A DNA stretch of 64,000 bases from Anaerotignum propionicum (GTDB lineage Bacteria; Bacillota; Clostridia; Lachnospirales; Anaerotignaceae): contig NZ_JANGAD010000001.1 of NCBI RefSeq assembly GCF_024461735.1, positions 310,001 through 374,000 on the forward strand, given 5' to 3'. Within the stretch, counting starts at the first letter, position 1. Every line of letters begins with the position of its first letter. The translations under genes and the position numbers were made by a program. Under the pieces are notes generated by a model that was not told where the DNA came from, ran no database searches, and saw only the letters and a program-made list of their open reading frames with translations. Below are positions 34,060 to 42,438 of this stretch, piece after piece.

Positions 34060-34460
34060 TTCAATCCCTTTCTTTTTTCATCCAACAAGGCCTCTAAGCG
34101 GTCAATGGTGTTGCGATCAATCTCCTCATCTTGAATAAATGCAGAAACAAAATCAACCAGAGAAGCTGCTTTTGATTGCTGATAACAGCCGCTGCTCTGA
34201 AATTGCATAACATGATATTCCTCTTCGGTAAACGCTGGGGAAAAGGTTCTTCCGTAATTTTTACCGGTCTTTACAAACCCATTTACACAGATTGCTCCTT
34301 TTTCTAAAAGCTGATTCAGCAAAATATGAATAGAGCTGGCTTTCCATGAACGTTCTGTTGACAAATTAATGATATCAGAACGAGATAAGGGTTTGTTCTC
34401 TTTCCATAAAAGATCCATAATCTCTTGCTCATTTTTTGTTAGTGAGATGGATTTATTCAT
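34056..34460 (-). CDS. BlaI/MecI-type repressor paired with an M56 sensor
   Basis: 134 residues, RBS GAAGAGG. Winged helix SLTKNEQEIMDLLWKENKPLSRSDIINLS followed by SSIHILLNQLLEKGAI, and a short dimerisation tail. Nearly the same as the orphan at 30177. It should repress its own operon (repressor, M56 protease, Trp-rich peptide) until the protease cleaves it. A promoter lies at 34495-34523. Confidence 0.88.
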   Translation of the reverse strand: MNKSISLTKNEQEIMDLLWKENKPLSRSDIINLSTERSWKASSIHILLNQLLEKGAICVNGFVKTGKNYGRTFSPAFTEEEYHVMQFQSSGCYQQSKAASLVDFVSAFIQDEEIDRNTIDRLEALLDEKRKGLK

Positions 34461-35002
34461 AAGTGATTACCTCTTCAAAGTGTGACTTTATACAATTATA
34501 TCGCCTTACAATAAAACAGTCAATACGTCAATAATATTTTTATTTATTGAAGAATATAGTCATTTTATAAATTATATTATATTTAAGTGGAAAAAAATGG
34601 AATATATTTCATCTCAGGAAAATTTATCTCAAAATTAGAGCATATCACAAATGTGCATAAGTTATCTCCTGTAAAAAGCTCTTTTCGGTGATTTCTCATC
34701 CAAAATTCTTGTGCTTTTTAAACCCTTCAATTTATATTAAAAAAATTTAGCAAATCTTTTCTTCAATTATTTTTAGTCTCTGTTCACGTCTGTCAATTAA
34801 TAATCAAACAGTAATGGACTATAACACAAGGTGTTAATGTACTCTTTTTTTCCATCGTGAAATCAATATTCGGAGGATATATCAGTTTGTACTGCATTCT
34901 ATTTTCAACGGTAATAAAAAGCCAAAACAAGCATAGGATGTATTTAGGATAAGCATAGCAAAACCTAAATGAATCAATGCTTCATTCAAAAGGAGGATTA
35001 TT
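34461..35002. other. Divergent gap between blaI operon and hydrogenase operon
   Basis: About 540 AT-rich bases. The left part carries the minus-strand blaI promoter. The right part must hold the hydrogenase operon promoter, but no good -35/-10 pair was seen. An AGGAGG ribosome site (34989-34994 area) precedes the first hydrogenase-operon gene. Short frames here look spurious. Confidence 0.45.
34495..34523 (-). promoter_or_regulatory. Promoter of the blaI-M56-peptide operon
   Basis: On the minus strand TTGACT (34518-34523), 17 bases, TATAAT (34495-34500). The -10 box is perfect. No palindrome as clear as that at 60469 was found here, so this BlaI pair probably uses a different operator. Confidence 0.72.
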
Positions 35003-35428
35003 ATGGGATGTTTTGTTGTACCAATGGCGGAGGCTATCGTGGTATCAATCGTCAAAAAAGTTGTGAAAAAGAAGAAAGAGAACACTGCTTCTGTAGGAGC
35101 AGAGGATGTTACATTTTTAGATGGAGAATCCAAGGAACTCAATCAAACAAAAATTGACTGGGAGCAAAAGCTGAGTTGGTTGAATCAGCTATTATGGGGT
35201 GGTGTTTTTTTATTGGCCATCGAACATATTTGGCATGGTGAAGTTGTTCTATGGCCGCCATTTTTGACTGCCATGAACAATCCAAGTGAAATACCAATTA
35301 TGCTTCACGAAATGGCGACCATTGGAACTTCCATGGCGGTTTTTGTAACGTTGGTATGGGTGGTTATGGTTTATGTTGCGGAAAACAAATTAAAACAAAC
35401 TTTGCATAAAAAATGTGAGAGAAATTAA
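35003..35428 (+). CDS. Hydrogenase-operon membrane protein 1
   Basis: 141 residues, RBS AAAAGGAGG. Starts MGCFVVPMAEAIVVSIVKKVVKKKK: a short hydrophobic helix followed by a Lys cluster. A polar stretch follows, then two clear membrane helices (about 60-80 and 110-135). I have seen this N-terminal pattern in Clostridia proteins of unknown role. It is the first gene of the hydrogenase operon and, with the next gene, probably forms the membrane part that docks or receives electrons from the hydrogenase. His residues in or near the helices (EHIWHGEVV, LHEMATIG) could bind heme or quinone, but this is inference. Confidence 0.68.
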   Translation: MGCFVVPMAEAIVVSIVKKVVKKKKENTASVGAEDVTFLDGESKELNQTKIDWEQKLSWLNQLLWGGVFLLAIEHIWHGEVVLWPPFLTAMNNPSEIPIMLHEMATIGTSMAVFVTLVWVVMVYVAENKLKQTLHKKCERN

Positions 35429-35440
35429 GGGAGGGATTCT

Positions 35441-35725
35441 ATGTATTTTATCATTACGGCGCTGGCAGCGATTTTAACCACAATTGGTTGGCGCAGCATA
35501 TCCGAGGACAAATTTCAGTTAAGTACCCTTTGCTTAATATACTGGGGTGCAACATTGATGTGGTTAGTCGACCATGTAGTTGCCTATCTCACGGAAGGAG
35601 GAGCTTTTTTAGAAATCTCCATGGATGCAACCTTATTAGGAATCACAGTTGTTGTTTGTGGATTTATTGTGTGGATGCTAATTGCAGTTGTGAAGAATCT
35701 GTGGGGAGTTCCCCGTAAGAATTAG
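35441..35725 (+). CDS. Hydrogenase-operon membrane protein 2
   Basis: 94 residues, RBS GGGAGGG. About three membrane segments (1-20, 30-50 with DHVVAYLTEGG after it, 62-88). It begins 12 bases after membrane protein 1 and is likely its partner. No recognised family. Confidence 0.68.
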   Translation: MYFIITALAAILTTIGWRSISEDKFQLSTLCLIYWGATLMWLVDHVVAYLTEGGAFLEISMDATLLGITVVVCGFIVWMLIAVVKNLWGVPRKN

Positions 35726-35788
35726 GTCTTCGTAATGTAGGCAGGTAGTATGTCAATCAAAGATACAGTCTGAAAATGGGGTTGGGTC

Positions 35789-36250
35789 ATGATAAAATTA
35801 GTTGCCATTGGGAATCGGTTTATGAAGGATGATGGAATTGCCATTGAGATTGCAGAGTATTTGGAAGAATGGCTAAAAAAGCAAAAAATTGATGTCATTA
35901 TTGGGGAAACGGATTGTCAAAGTGCTTTTTATTCTATTCATCAAGAGGATTTTATTTTTATATTGGATGCATTTTATGAGGGCGGAGAGCCGGGAACCAT
36001 TCATATGCTTAGCTTAGAAGAAGCCATAGGGAAATCTTCATCATCGCCCATGCAGCATGATATGAGCATGATTGATATGATGCGTCTTTATCATTGTAAA
36101 TGGAAGGGTTATTTGATTGGTGTTGAGATTTCTGAGGTGGGCTTTGGGGAAGGACTTAGTTCTGTTTTACAGGATCGGTTTCAAGAAATCTGTATAGAAG
36201 TGGAAAAGAATTTATCAAAAATTATATTGGAGGAAATCAATTATGCATGA
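35789..36250 (+). CDS. Hydrogenase maturation endopeptidase (HyaD/HycI-like)
   Basis: 153 residues. It has the nickel-sensing protease plan: IGNRFMKDDGIAIEIAEYL at the N terminus (the Asp of the first metal site), LDAFYEGGEPGTIHML (second acidic residue region), and an MQHDMSMIDMMRL segment holding the conserved His. These proteases cut the C-terminal tail of the hydrogenase large subunit after nickel insertion; the tail of 14 residues after DPCVSCATH is present in the gene at 42439. It overlaps the HypA-like gene. Confidence 0.87.
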   Translation: MIKLVAIGNRFMKDDGIAIEIAEYLEEWLKKQKIDVIIGETDCQSAFYSIHQEDFIFILDAFYEGGEPGTIHMLSLEEAIGKSSSSPMQHDMSMIDMMRLYHCKWKGYLIGVEISEVGFGEGLSSVLQDRFQEICIEVEKNLSKIILEEINYA

Positions 36251-36500
36251 TACTTTTTTAAATCAAAATTTGTATGAATCCATTGGGGGCTTATGCAAAG
36301 AAAACGCAATCGAAAAGATTACCAAGCTGGTTATTACGGTGCATACCCATAGCCATATTAGCGAAAAAAGTATCCGTGAGCATTTTGCTGATAGAAAAAG
36401 CAAGCTTATTGGAGAATGGACAAATATTGTTGTGGATAAAAAGGAAATTGAACCGTTAACTGCAACCATTGAACAGATTGATGGTGAGAAAAAGGAATGA
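36243..36500 (+). CDS. HypA-like nickel chaperone lacking the zinc-finger domain
   Basis: 85 residues beginning MHDTFLNQNLYESIGGLCKENAIEKITKLVITV, which matches the nickel-binding domain of HypA; His2, the HypA nickel ligand, is kept. True HypA is about 113 residues with a CxxC...CxxC zinc loop. Here there is no such loop: the only Cys is in GLCKEN. It is short but has an intact start, RBS and overlaps on both sides, so it is not a random truncation. It may insert nickel alone or with a HypB encoded elsewhere. Alternatively it could be only distantly related to HypA. Confidence 0.62.
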   Translation: MHDTFLNQNLYESIGGLCKENAIEKITKLVITVHTHSHISEKSIREHFADRKSKLIGEWTNIVVDKKEIEPLTATIEQIDGEKKE

Positions 36501-38797
36501 ATGAACCCCAAAGCCTTATGATTCAAATTCATGGAACTGTGCAGGGCGTGGGTATGCGCCCGTTTCTTTATAAAACGGCTAATGCCTTCCATCTTACCGG
36601 CTTTGTGAAAAATAAAGGAGCCTCTGTGCTTATTGTGCTTTCGGGGGAGCAAAGGGATATGGATGGCTTTTTATATGAATTGACCAACAATCCCCCACCC
36701 AATGCGGTGCTCCATCATATAGATATTTCTTCTCACCCAAAGCTGTATTTTCAGGATTTTAGAATTTTACATAGTGCAGAGGATGAAAAGATGCAAGGCT
36801 GTCTGTTACCTGATTTGGGTATATGTCAGGATTGTTTGGATGATATTCTGAACCAAAAGAATAGGCGGTTTACCTATGCGTTTACAAATTGCACAAATTG
36901 CGGCCCCAGATATTCTATTATAAAAGACCTACCTTATGACCGCCCAAATACAACCATGAGGTCATTTCCTATGTGTGAGGACTGTTATGAGGAATACAGA
37001 AATCCTGAGAATAGGCGATTTCATGCCCAACCTAATGCTTGCCCCGTTTGCGGCCCCAGGTATATTTTATTGCATGTAAATGGTGATCAAGTTGAATGTG
37101 ATAACCCCATTGAAAAAGGGAAACAGGTTTTAAAAGAAGGAAAAATCTTAGCCATCAAAGGAATTGGTGGGTATCACCTTGTTTGTAATGCAGAGAATGA
37201 AACGACCATTGCAACCTTACGCAAGAGAAAAAAACGCCCTCATAAGCCTTTGGCAATGATGACGTGCAGAATTGAGGATGTAATGGGGATTTGTTCTGTA
37301 AGCTCAAAGGAAAAAGAAACGATTTCCAATAACAAGCGTCCTATTGTATTACTTAAGAGAGAGGACGGCACCTTTCTACCAGATAATATTGCACCGAAGC
37401 TTTGCCATTACGGTGTGATGCTTCCCTATTCCCCTCTGCACTATCTTTTATTTGACGAGAACTTAAAGTATTTGATAATGACCAGTGGGAATATCAGTGG
37501 AATGCCCATATGTTATAAGGATGAGGATGCCTTAGAGCAATTGAAGGATGTAGCTGACTATTTTCTCATACATGACCGTGAAATTATGACACCCATAGAT
37601 GACTCTGTTGTCAAAGTTATCCATGATACCGTGTTATTAAGCCGTTGTGGCAGAGGGTATGCGCCCTTGGCATTGCCGTTAAATTCTCCCGATGAAATAT
37701 TGGCTGTCGGGGGAAATCAAAAAGCTTCCCTTTGCTTTGTGCATAATCAGTTGGCACACATCAGCCAATATTTAGGAGAACTTCATTTTCTAGAGGCTTG
37801 CAAGGAATACACTTCGGTGATAGATAGGCTATCCAGACTTTTAAATGCATCACCCAAAGCCATTGTCCATGATCTGCACCCCAATTATTATTCAACACAA
37901 TATGCAAAGAGACAGGAAATTACAACCATCGTCGTTCAGCATCATCATGCCCATATGGCGGCATGTATGGCGGAGCACAATTTTAATGGTAAAGGTATCG
38001 GTATTATCTTTGATGGAACCGGCATGGGAGAAGACGGTGCTATATGGGGCGGAGAATTTTTTATAGGCAGTAGAACTCAATATAAAAGAGTAGGACATTT
38101 GGAATACGTTACATTGCAGGGCGGAGATTCTGCCATAGAGGCACCATGGAAATGCGCCTTATCCTTTCTTGAAACAATGCACGAAGGCGTAGAGTCTTTT
38201 TTCCCTAACTTAGACAAAGTGGAGATACAGGTTGTAGAAAAAGCATTGCAGAAAAAGGTGCATTGCTATCAATCTTCTAGTATGGGCAGATTATTCGATT
38301 GTGTTGCCGCTTTATTATTGGGATGCAGTCATATTTCTTACGAGGCACAGGCAGCCATTGAACTGGAAAGCTTGGTGGATGACAGCATAACCGAATCATA
38401 CACCTTTTCCATATCTGAAAGTGGGGGAGCTTTCATATTAGGCTATAAAGGCATTTTGGAGTGTGTATTAGAGGATTTGAGCAAACACGAGCCTATTTCT
38501 GTCATATCTTCTAAATTTCACAATACAATTTCTAAAGCAACCATAGACTGTGCTTGCAGAATAAGAGAAAAGTACTTATTGGACAATGTTTTTTTAGGGG
38601 GAGGCGTATTTGAAAATACATACCTCTTAAAGAGTATTATTTTTGGATTGAAGAAAAGGAATTTTCAGGTTTTCTACAATCAAACGGTACCACTAAATGA
38701 TGGAGGCTTGTCTTATGGTCAGGCAGCTGTGGCGGCTTCCATTTTGGAGGAGAGGGCTTATGTGTCTGGCAGTTCCAACGAAAATTATTTCAGTTGA
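36497..38797 (+). CDS. hypF: Carbamoyltransferase HypF
   Basis: 766 residues, normal length. Order of domains: acylphosphatase-like (1-95, IHGTVQGVGMRPFLYKTA), two zinc fingers (about 105-190, CQDC, CTNCGPRYS, CEDC, CPVCGPRY), YrdC-like (about 200-390, with KGIGGYHLVCNA), and Kae1-like carbamoyltransferase (about 400-755, VQHHHAHMAACMAEH and GGGVFENTYL). HypF makes the carbamoyl group that becomes the cyanide ligands of the NiFe site and loads it onto HypE. Its 3' end overlaps hypC. Confidence 0.95.
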   Translation: MNEPQSLMIQIHGTVQGVGMRPFLYKTANAFHLTGFVKNKGASVLIVLSGEQRDMDGFLYELTNNPPPNAVLHHIDISSHPKLYFQDFRILHSAEDEKMQGCLLPDLGICQDCLDDILNQKNRRFTYAFTNCTNCGPRYSIIKDLPYDRPNTTMRSFPMCEDCYEEYRNPENRRFHAQPNACPVCGPRYILLHVNGDQVECDNPIEKGKQVLKEGKILAIKGIGGYHLVCNAENETTIATLRKRKKRPHKPLAMMTCRIEDVMGICSVSSKEKETISNNKRPIVLLKREDGTFLPDNIAPKLCHYGVMLPYSPLHYLLFDENLKYLIMTSGNISGMPICYKDEDALEQLKDVADYFLIHDREIMTPIDDSVVKVIHDTVLLSRCGRGYAPLALPLNSPDEILAVGGNQKASLCFVHNQLAHISQYLGELHFLEACKEYTSVIDRLSRLLNASPKAIVHDLHPNYYSTQYAKRQEITTIVVQHHHAHMAACMAEHNFNGKGIGIIFDGTGMGEDGAIWGGEFFIGSRTQYKRVGHLEYVTLQGGDSAIEAPWKCALSFLETMHEGVESFFPNLDKVEIQVVEKALQKKVHCYQSSSMGRLFDCVAALLLGCSHISYEAQAAIELESLVDDSITESYTFSISESGGAFILGYKGILECVLEDLSKHEPISVISSKFHNTISKATIDCACRIREKYLLDNVFLGGGVFENTYLLKSIIFGLKKRNFQVFYNQTVPLNDGGLSYGQAAVAASILEERAYVSGSSNENYFS

Positions 38798-38996
38798 TGG
38801 AAAGTATGCCTACGTTGAAACCATGGGTGTGGGCCAGAAAATCAATGTTCAGCTTATAGAAAGTCCCATGGCAGGGGATTTTGTGTTATTACATGCGGGC
38901 TTTGCCATTGAAAAGATTGACCAAGGGGAATATGTATTTTTAAATACCATATTAAATGAGATGATAAACGATGATGAAAATGAAGCCGGAAATTGA
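38760..38996 (+). CDS. hypC: Hydrogenase maturation chaperone HypC
   Basis: 78 residues from ATG 38760, which overlaps hypF. It starts MCLAVPTKIISVDG with the essential N-terminal Cys2, and has DFVLLHAGFAIEKID, the HypC/HupF core. HypC works with HypD to build Fe(CN)2CO and brings it to the large subunit. It overlaps hypD by 26 bases. Confidence 0.92.
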   Translation: MCLAVPTKIISVDGKYAYVETMGVGQKINVQLIESPMAGDFVLLHAGFAIEKIDQGEYVFLNTILNEMINDDENEAGN

Positions 38997-40014
38997 AAAG
39001 ACAGTAAGGATTATGGAGGTTTGTGGTACTCATACACAAGCAATTGCAAAATCGGGCATACGGTATTTACTGCCAAAGCATGTAAAGCTGTTGTCAGGCC
39101 CAGGTTGCCCTGTTTGTGTTACCCATGAAAGCTATATTGATGGTGCAATAGACTTGCTTTCTTATCAAAATGTGATTTTAGCTACCTTTGGTGACATGTT
39201 AAAGGTCAAAGGAACCTATGCAAGCCTTTCTGAAATAAAAAGAAAGGATACGATTTTTACCGTTTATTCTCCAGAAGATGCAATTACATTGGCACGAAAA
39301 TATCCCCATAAGACCGTTGTTTTTTTGGCGGTGGGGTTTGAAACAACGGCGCCAATTATTGGGGCAACGATTAAAAATGTATTTGAGCAAGGGCCAGAGA
39401 ACTTACTTTTTCTAACTGCACTAAAGCGCATGGAGCCCATTCTTCGCTTCATTCTTGAGAATGAAGAAAACAGGATAGACGGGCTTATATGTCCCGGTCA
39501 TGTCGCATCTGTTTTAGGAGGGGACGCATTTCGATTTGTAACTGAAGAATTTAATCTTCCTGCTGTGGTTTGTGGATTTCAGGGGGAAGATATGAAAAAG
39601 GGAGTCTATAGCCTCCTAGACCAAATTGAGGGGAAACAACCTGTAACCTTTTTGAATTTATACCCTAATTGTGTTCGAAACCAGGGCAATCCATTGGCAA
39701 AGGAATTTATAAATGAGGTTTATGAAACGGAGGATGGATTTTGGCGAGGCATAGGAGAGGTCGGGGATTCTGCCTTGGTATTAAAAGAAAAATACCAAAG
39801 ACTGGATGCGAAAAAAAGGTTTCCTATTTCGGAGAAAATTACGCTTAAACCCTCGGTTTGCCAATGTAGTGAAATTATTCTTGGTCGAAAGGCTCCTTAT
39901 GAATGTAGTCAATTTGGAGTGAACTGTACGCCTGAAAATCCATTAGGGCCTTGTATGATATCTTCAGAAGGGGCTTGCTCAGCCCATTATAAATACGGGA
40001 GGGTTATCTTTTGA
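38971..40014 (+). CDS. hypD: Hydrogenase maturation protein HypD
   Basis: 347 residues. Motifs CGTHTQAIAKSGI, GPGCPVCVT, GFETTAPI and the C-terminal cluster ligands (CQCSEIILG, CSQFGVNCTPENPLGPC) are all present. HypD is the 4Fe-4S scaffold where the iron receives CN and CO ligands. Two other in-frame ATG codons (38974, 38980) could also serve as start. The stop overlaps the TTG start of hypE. Confidence 0.95.
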   Translation: MMKMKPEIEKTVRIMEVCGTHTQAIAKSGIRYLLPKHVKLLSGPGCPVCVTHESYIDGAIDLLSYQNVILATFGDMLKVKGTYASLSEIKRKDTIFTVYSPEDAITLARKYPHKTVVFLAVGFETTAPIIGATIKNVFEQGPENLLFLTALKRMEPILRFILENEENRIDGLICPGHVASVLGGDAFRFVTEEFNLPAVVCGFQGEDMKKGVYSLLDQIEGKQPVTFLNLYPNCVRNQGNPLAKEFINEVYETEDGFWRGIGEVGDSALVLKEKYQRLDAKKRFPISEKITLKPSVCQCSEIILGRKAPYECSQFGVNCTPENPLGPCMISSEGACSAHYKYGRVIF

Positions 40015-41012
40015 TAAACAAAATTCAACTATATCATGGTGATGGTGGAGTAAAAACAAATGAGCTAATACGAGAGATATTTTTAAAAAGCTATGGAGAA
40101 GTAGGCAAAGTTTCTCTAAGTGATTCCTTTGTTTTTACCACGAAAGCCTCAAAGCTTGCCTATACAACTGATAGCTTTGTAGTTCAACCATTGTTTTTTC
40201 GTGGTGGTGACATTGGGAAACTAGCAATTTGCGGCACATTAAATGACCTTGCCACGGCGGGGGCAAAACCCCTGTACATCAGTGCCGGTTTCATTATTGA
40301 AGAGGGCTTTGATATAGAAGCATTGCGCCAAATTGCCTGCTCAATGGGTGAAGTATGTAAAAGGAACAATGTGAGGATTGTCACGGGTGATACCAAGGTT
40401 GTTGAAAAAGGAAGTGCGGATGGTATATTTATCAATACTTCAGGCATTGGCGTTGTGTCTGAGCAGTATTTTCCTTGTGAAATTGAACCGGGGGATGAGA
40501 TTATCATAACGGGAACCATTGCAGAACACGGCACTGCCATTTTGCTTGATCGCTACGACCTTGCCATTGAAACCAGCATTAAGAGCGACTGTTGCGCCTT
40601 AAGTCACCTTATTTCCGACTTAGAGAGAATACTGCCCTACATAAAACTAATGAAAGACCCCACAAGGGGAGGGGTTGCCACAGTTTTGAACGAAATAGCG
40701 GAATTTGCTGGTTTTAATGTTGAGCTTCTTGAAAATAACATACCAATTCATCCTCAAGTTAAGGCTGTCAATGAGATTTTGGGTATTGATCCTCTGTATC
40801 TAGCATGTGAAGGTAGGATGCTTCTTGTAGCCAAAAAGGGTTACGGAAGCGAAATATTGCAGTTGTTACAGGATTTTTGCGGCTGTAGAGAGGCACAAAT
40901 GATTGGTTGCTTTACGTCAGATAGACAAAAGTTAGTTTATATGCAGACAAAGATTGGTGGAAAACGGGTGCTTCCAAGTTTAGAGAGCCAGACAGTACCA
41001 CGAATTTGTTGA
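40011..41012 (+). CDS. hypE: Hydrogenase maturation protein HypE
   Basis: 333 residues from a TTG start preceded by GGGAGGG. An AIR-synthase/PurM-like ATP-binding fold (HGDGGVKTNELIREIF, CGTLNDLATAGAKPLYISAGFIIEEGF, DPTRGGVATVLNEIA). The C terminus is PRIC: its last Cys takes the carbamoyl group from HypF and turns it into thiocyanate, the cyanide donor. Complete and normal. Confidence 0.95.
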   Translation: MINKIQLYHGDGGVKTNELIREIFLKSYGEVGKVSLSDSFVFTTKASKLAYTTDSFVVQPLFFRGGDIGKLAICGTLNDLATAGAKPLYISAGFIIEEGFDIEALRQIACSMGEVCKRNNVRIVTGDTKVVEKGSADGIFINTSGIGVVSEQYFPCEIEPGDEIIITGTIAEHGTAILLDRYDLAIETSIKSDCCALSHLISDLERILPYIKLMKDPTRGGVATVLNEIAEFAGFNVELLENNIPIHPQVKAVNEILGIDPLYLACEGRMLLVAKKGYGSEILQLLQDFCGCREAQMIGCFTSDRQKLVYMQTKIGGKRVLPSLESQTVPRIC

Positions 41013-41049
41013 TTAACCATATGAATGGGTATATGGGAGGAGTGTTTTC

Positions 41050-41520
41050 ATGGATTTGGAGTTATTGATTGAGTCTATTCGTAAAAGCATGGGGCAAATA
41101 AATGCTGATATAGATGAACTTGATATGAATAAGAAACAGGATGTCCATCAGGTTTTAGAGCGCCTAAACAGAGAAGCCATGATTTTGAATGGAAAACTGC
41201 AAAAATACAAAGCATCAAACGAACTAATTGCAGAAGAGAGTGCTATTCCAACCCCACCAGTGAATCCCCCTGAGGGAAGCCAACCCAATAATACAAGACA
41301 ATTCACGTTGGAGGAATTGGCGCTGAATGATGGAAGAGATGGTCATCCTGCGTATGTGGCAGTTAATGGATTTGTATATGATGTGTCAAGTCGGGCCGCT
41401 TGGGCGTCGGGTATTCATTTTGGTTTAAGGGCGGGAAAGGATTTGACACAGCAATTTTATGCTTGCCATGGGGATCCTGTTTTTTTAGCATCATTGCCTA
41501 TCGTTGGTTTTTTATCCTAA
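41050..41520 (+). CDS. Cytochrome b5-like heme-binding protein of the hydrogenase operon
   Basis: 156 residues, AGGAG site. Residues 1-58 form a charged helix, likely coiled coil; 60-83 are a Pro-rich linker; 84-156 are a cytochrome b5-like domain (FTLEELALNDGRDGHPAYVAVNGFVYDVSSRAAWASG). The classic HPGG is absent, but His123 (GIHFG) and His140 (ACHGD) sit where the small bacterial b5-like proteins keep their two heme ligands. No signal peptide and no membrane helix. Lying directly before the hydrogenase subunits, it is a candidate electron carrier for them, which would be unusual, since most group 1 enzymes use a membrane cytochrome b. Heme binding is inferred. Confidence 0.72.
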   Translation: MDLELLIESIRKSMGQINADIDELDMNKKQDVHQVLERLNREAMILNGKLQKYKASNELIAEESAIPTPPVNPPEGSQPNNTRQFTLEELALNDGRDGHPAYVAVNGFVYDVSSRAAWASGIHFGLRAGKDLTQQFYACHGDPVFLASLPIVGFLS

Positions 41521-41539
41521 ATGCAAAGTTGGTGATAAA

Positions 41540-42436
41540 TTGGAAACAAAAAATTTTCAGTGTCCTTATCAGGAAAGTAAGCTGCATTCCACAGCAAAAC
41601 TGGTTGAAAGGGCGAATCATGAAATTACGAATAATCAACTAAAAAAAGTAAACCTTGTATGGCTTGAATTAAATGGGTGTGCTGGCAACATCATTTCATT
41701 GCTCAATGGTCAAAATCCGGATTTTCAGTTTCTGCTTACCCAAATGGCAAATTTGGTTTATAGCAATAGCTTACTTGCCGCAGAGGGAACGGAGGCAATG
41801 GATGAGTTATTTAATGCAATAGGTTCTGATTATATTCTTGCGGTGGAAGGTGCAGTCTCACGAAAAGATGAGGGTATTTATAATTTGATAGGCCGGCACG
41901 ATGGACAATTGATAACGGGATTGGATGCAGTGAGACAACTGGGGGAAAATGCGGCGCATGTGATTGCCGTAGGTGCATGTGCCTCCCATGGTGGAGTATC
42001 GGCAGCAAGGCCCAATCCCACCGGTTGTGTTGGGGTGTATCAGGTTTTGCAAAGAAAGGTGATACAGCTGCCAGGCTGTCCTTGCCATCCCGATTGGTTT
42101 ATGGGAACCCTTGCTTATATCATGCTATATGGAGAACCACCTTTGGACAGCAGAAATCGTCCGTTGATGTTTTACAGTACTACCATACATGATAGATGTC
42201 CCAGAAGGTCTTATTTCGACCAAGGGATATTTGCAAGTAAGCTTGGAGAAAAAACTTGTATGTTTAAAATGGGCTGCCGCGGCCCAGTAACACAAATTGA
42301 TTGCCCAATTAGGCAGTGGAATGGTCATGTGAATTGGCCTGTTGAAGATGATTCTATTTGCATAGGTTGTGCGCAATTTGGGTTCCCCGATGCCATGGAA
42401 CCGTTTATTACTTTTAAATCAACGAGGGGGGAGTAA
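41540..42436 (+). CDS. [NiFe] hydrogenase small subunit, atypical
   Basis: 298 residues if begun at TTG 41540 (GGTGAT just before); a TTG at 41504 would add 12 residues. No Tat RRxFxK signal, so it stays in the cytoplasm. Iron-sulfur ligands: His217, Cys220, Cys240 and Cys246 (distal), Cys255, Cys274 and Cys277 (medial), and Cys47, Cys147 and Cys180 (proximal). The usual CxGC of the proximal cluster reads CAGN (47-50), so one normal Cys ligand is Asn. Cys182 (GCPC) could compensate. It carries electrons from the NiFe site in the large subunit to its partner, perhaps the b5-like protein. By the large subunit it is nearest group 1 enzymes. Confidence 0.85.
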   Translation: METKNFQCPYQESKLHSTAKLVERANHEITNNQLKKVNLVWLELNGCAGNIISLLNGQNPDFQFLLTQMANLVYSNSLLAAEGTEAMDELFNAIGSDYILAVEGAVSRKDEGIYNLIGRHDGQLITGLDAVRQLGENAAHVIAVGACASHGGVSAARPNPTGCVGVYQVLQRKVIQLPGCPCHPDWFMGTLAYIMLYGEPPLDSRNRPLMFYSTTIHDRCPRRSYFDQGIFASKLGEKTCMFKMGCRGPVTQIDCPIRQWNGHVNWPVEDDSICIGCAQFGFPDAMEPFITFKSTRGE

Positions 42437-42438
42437 AC

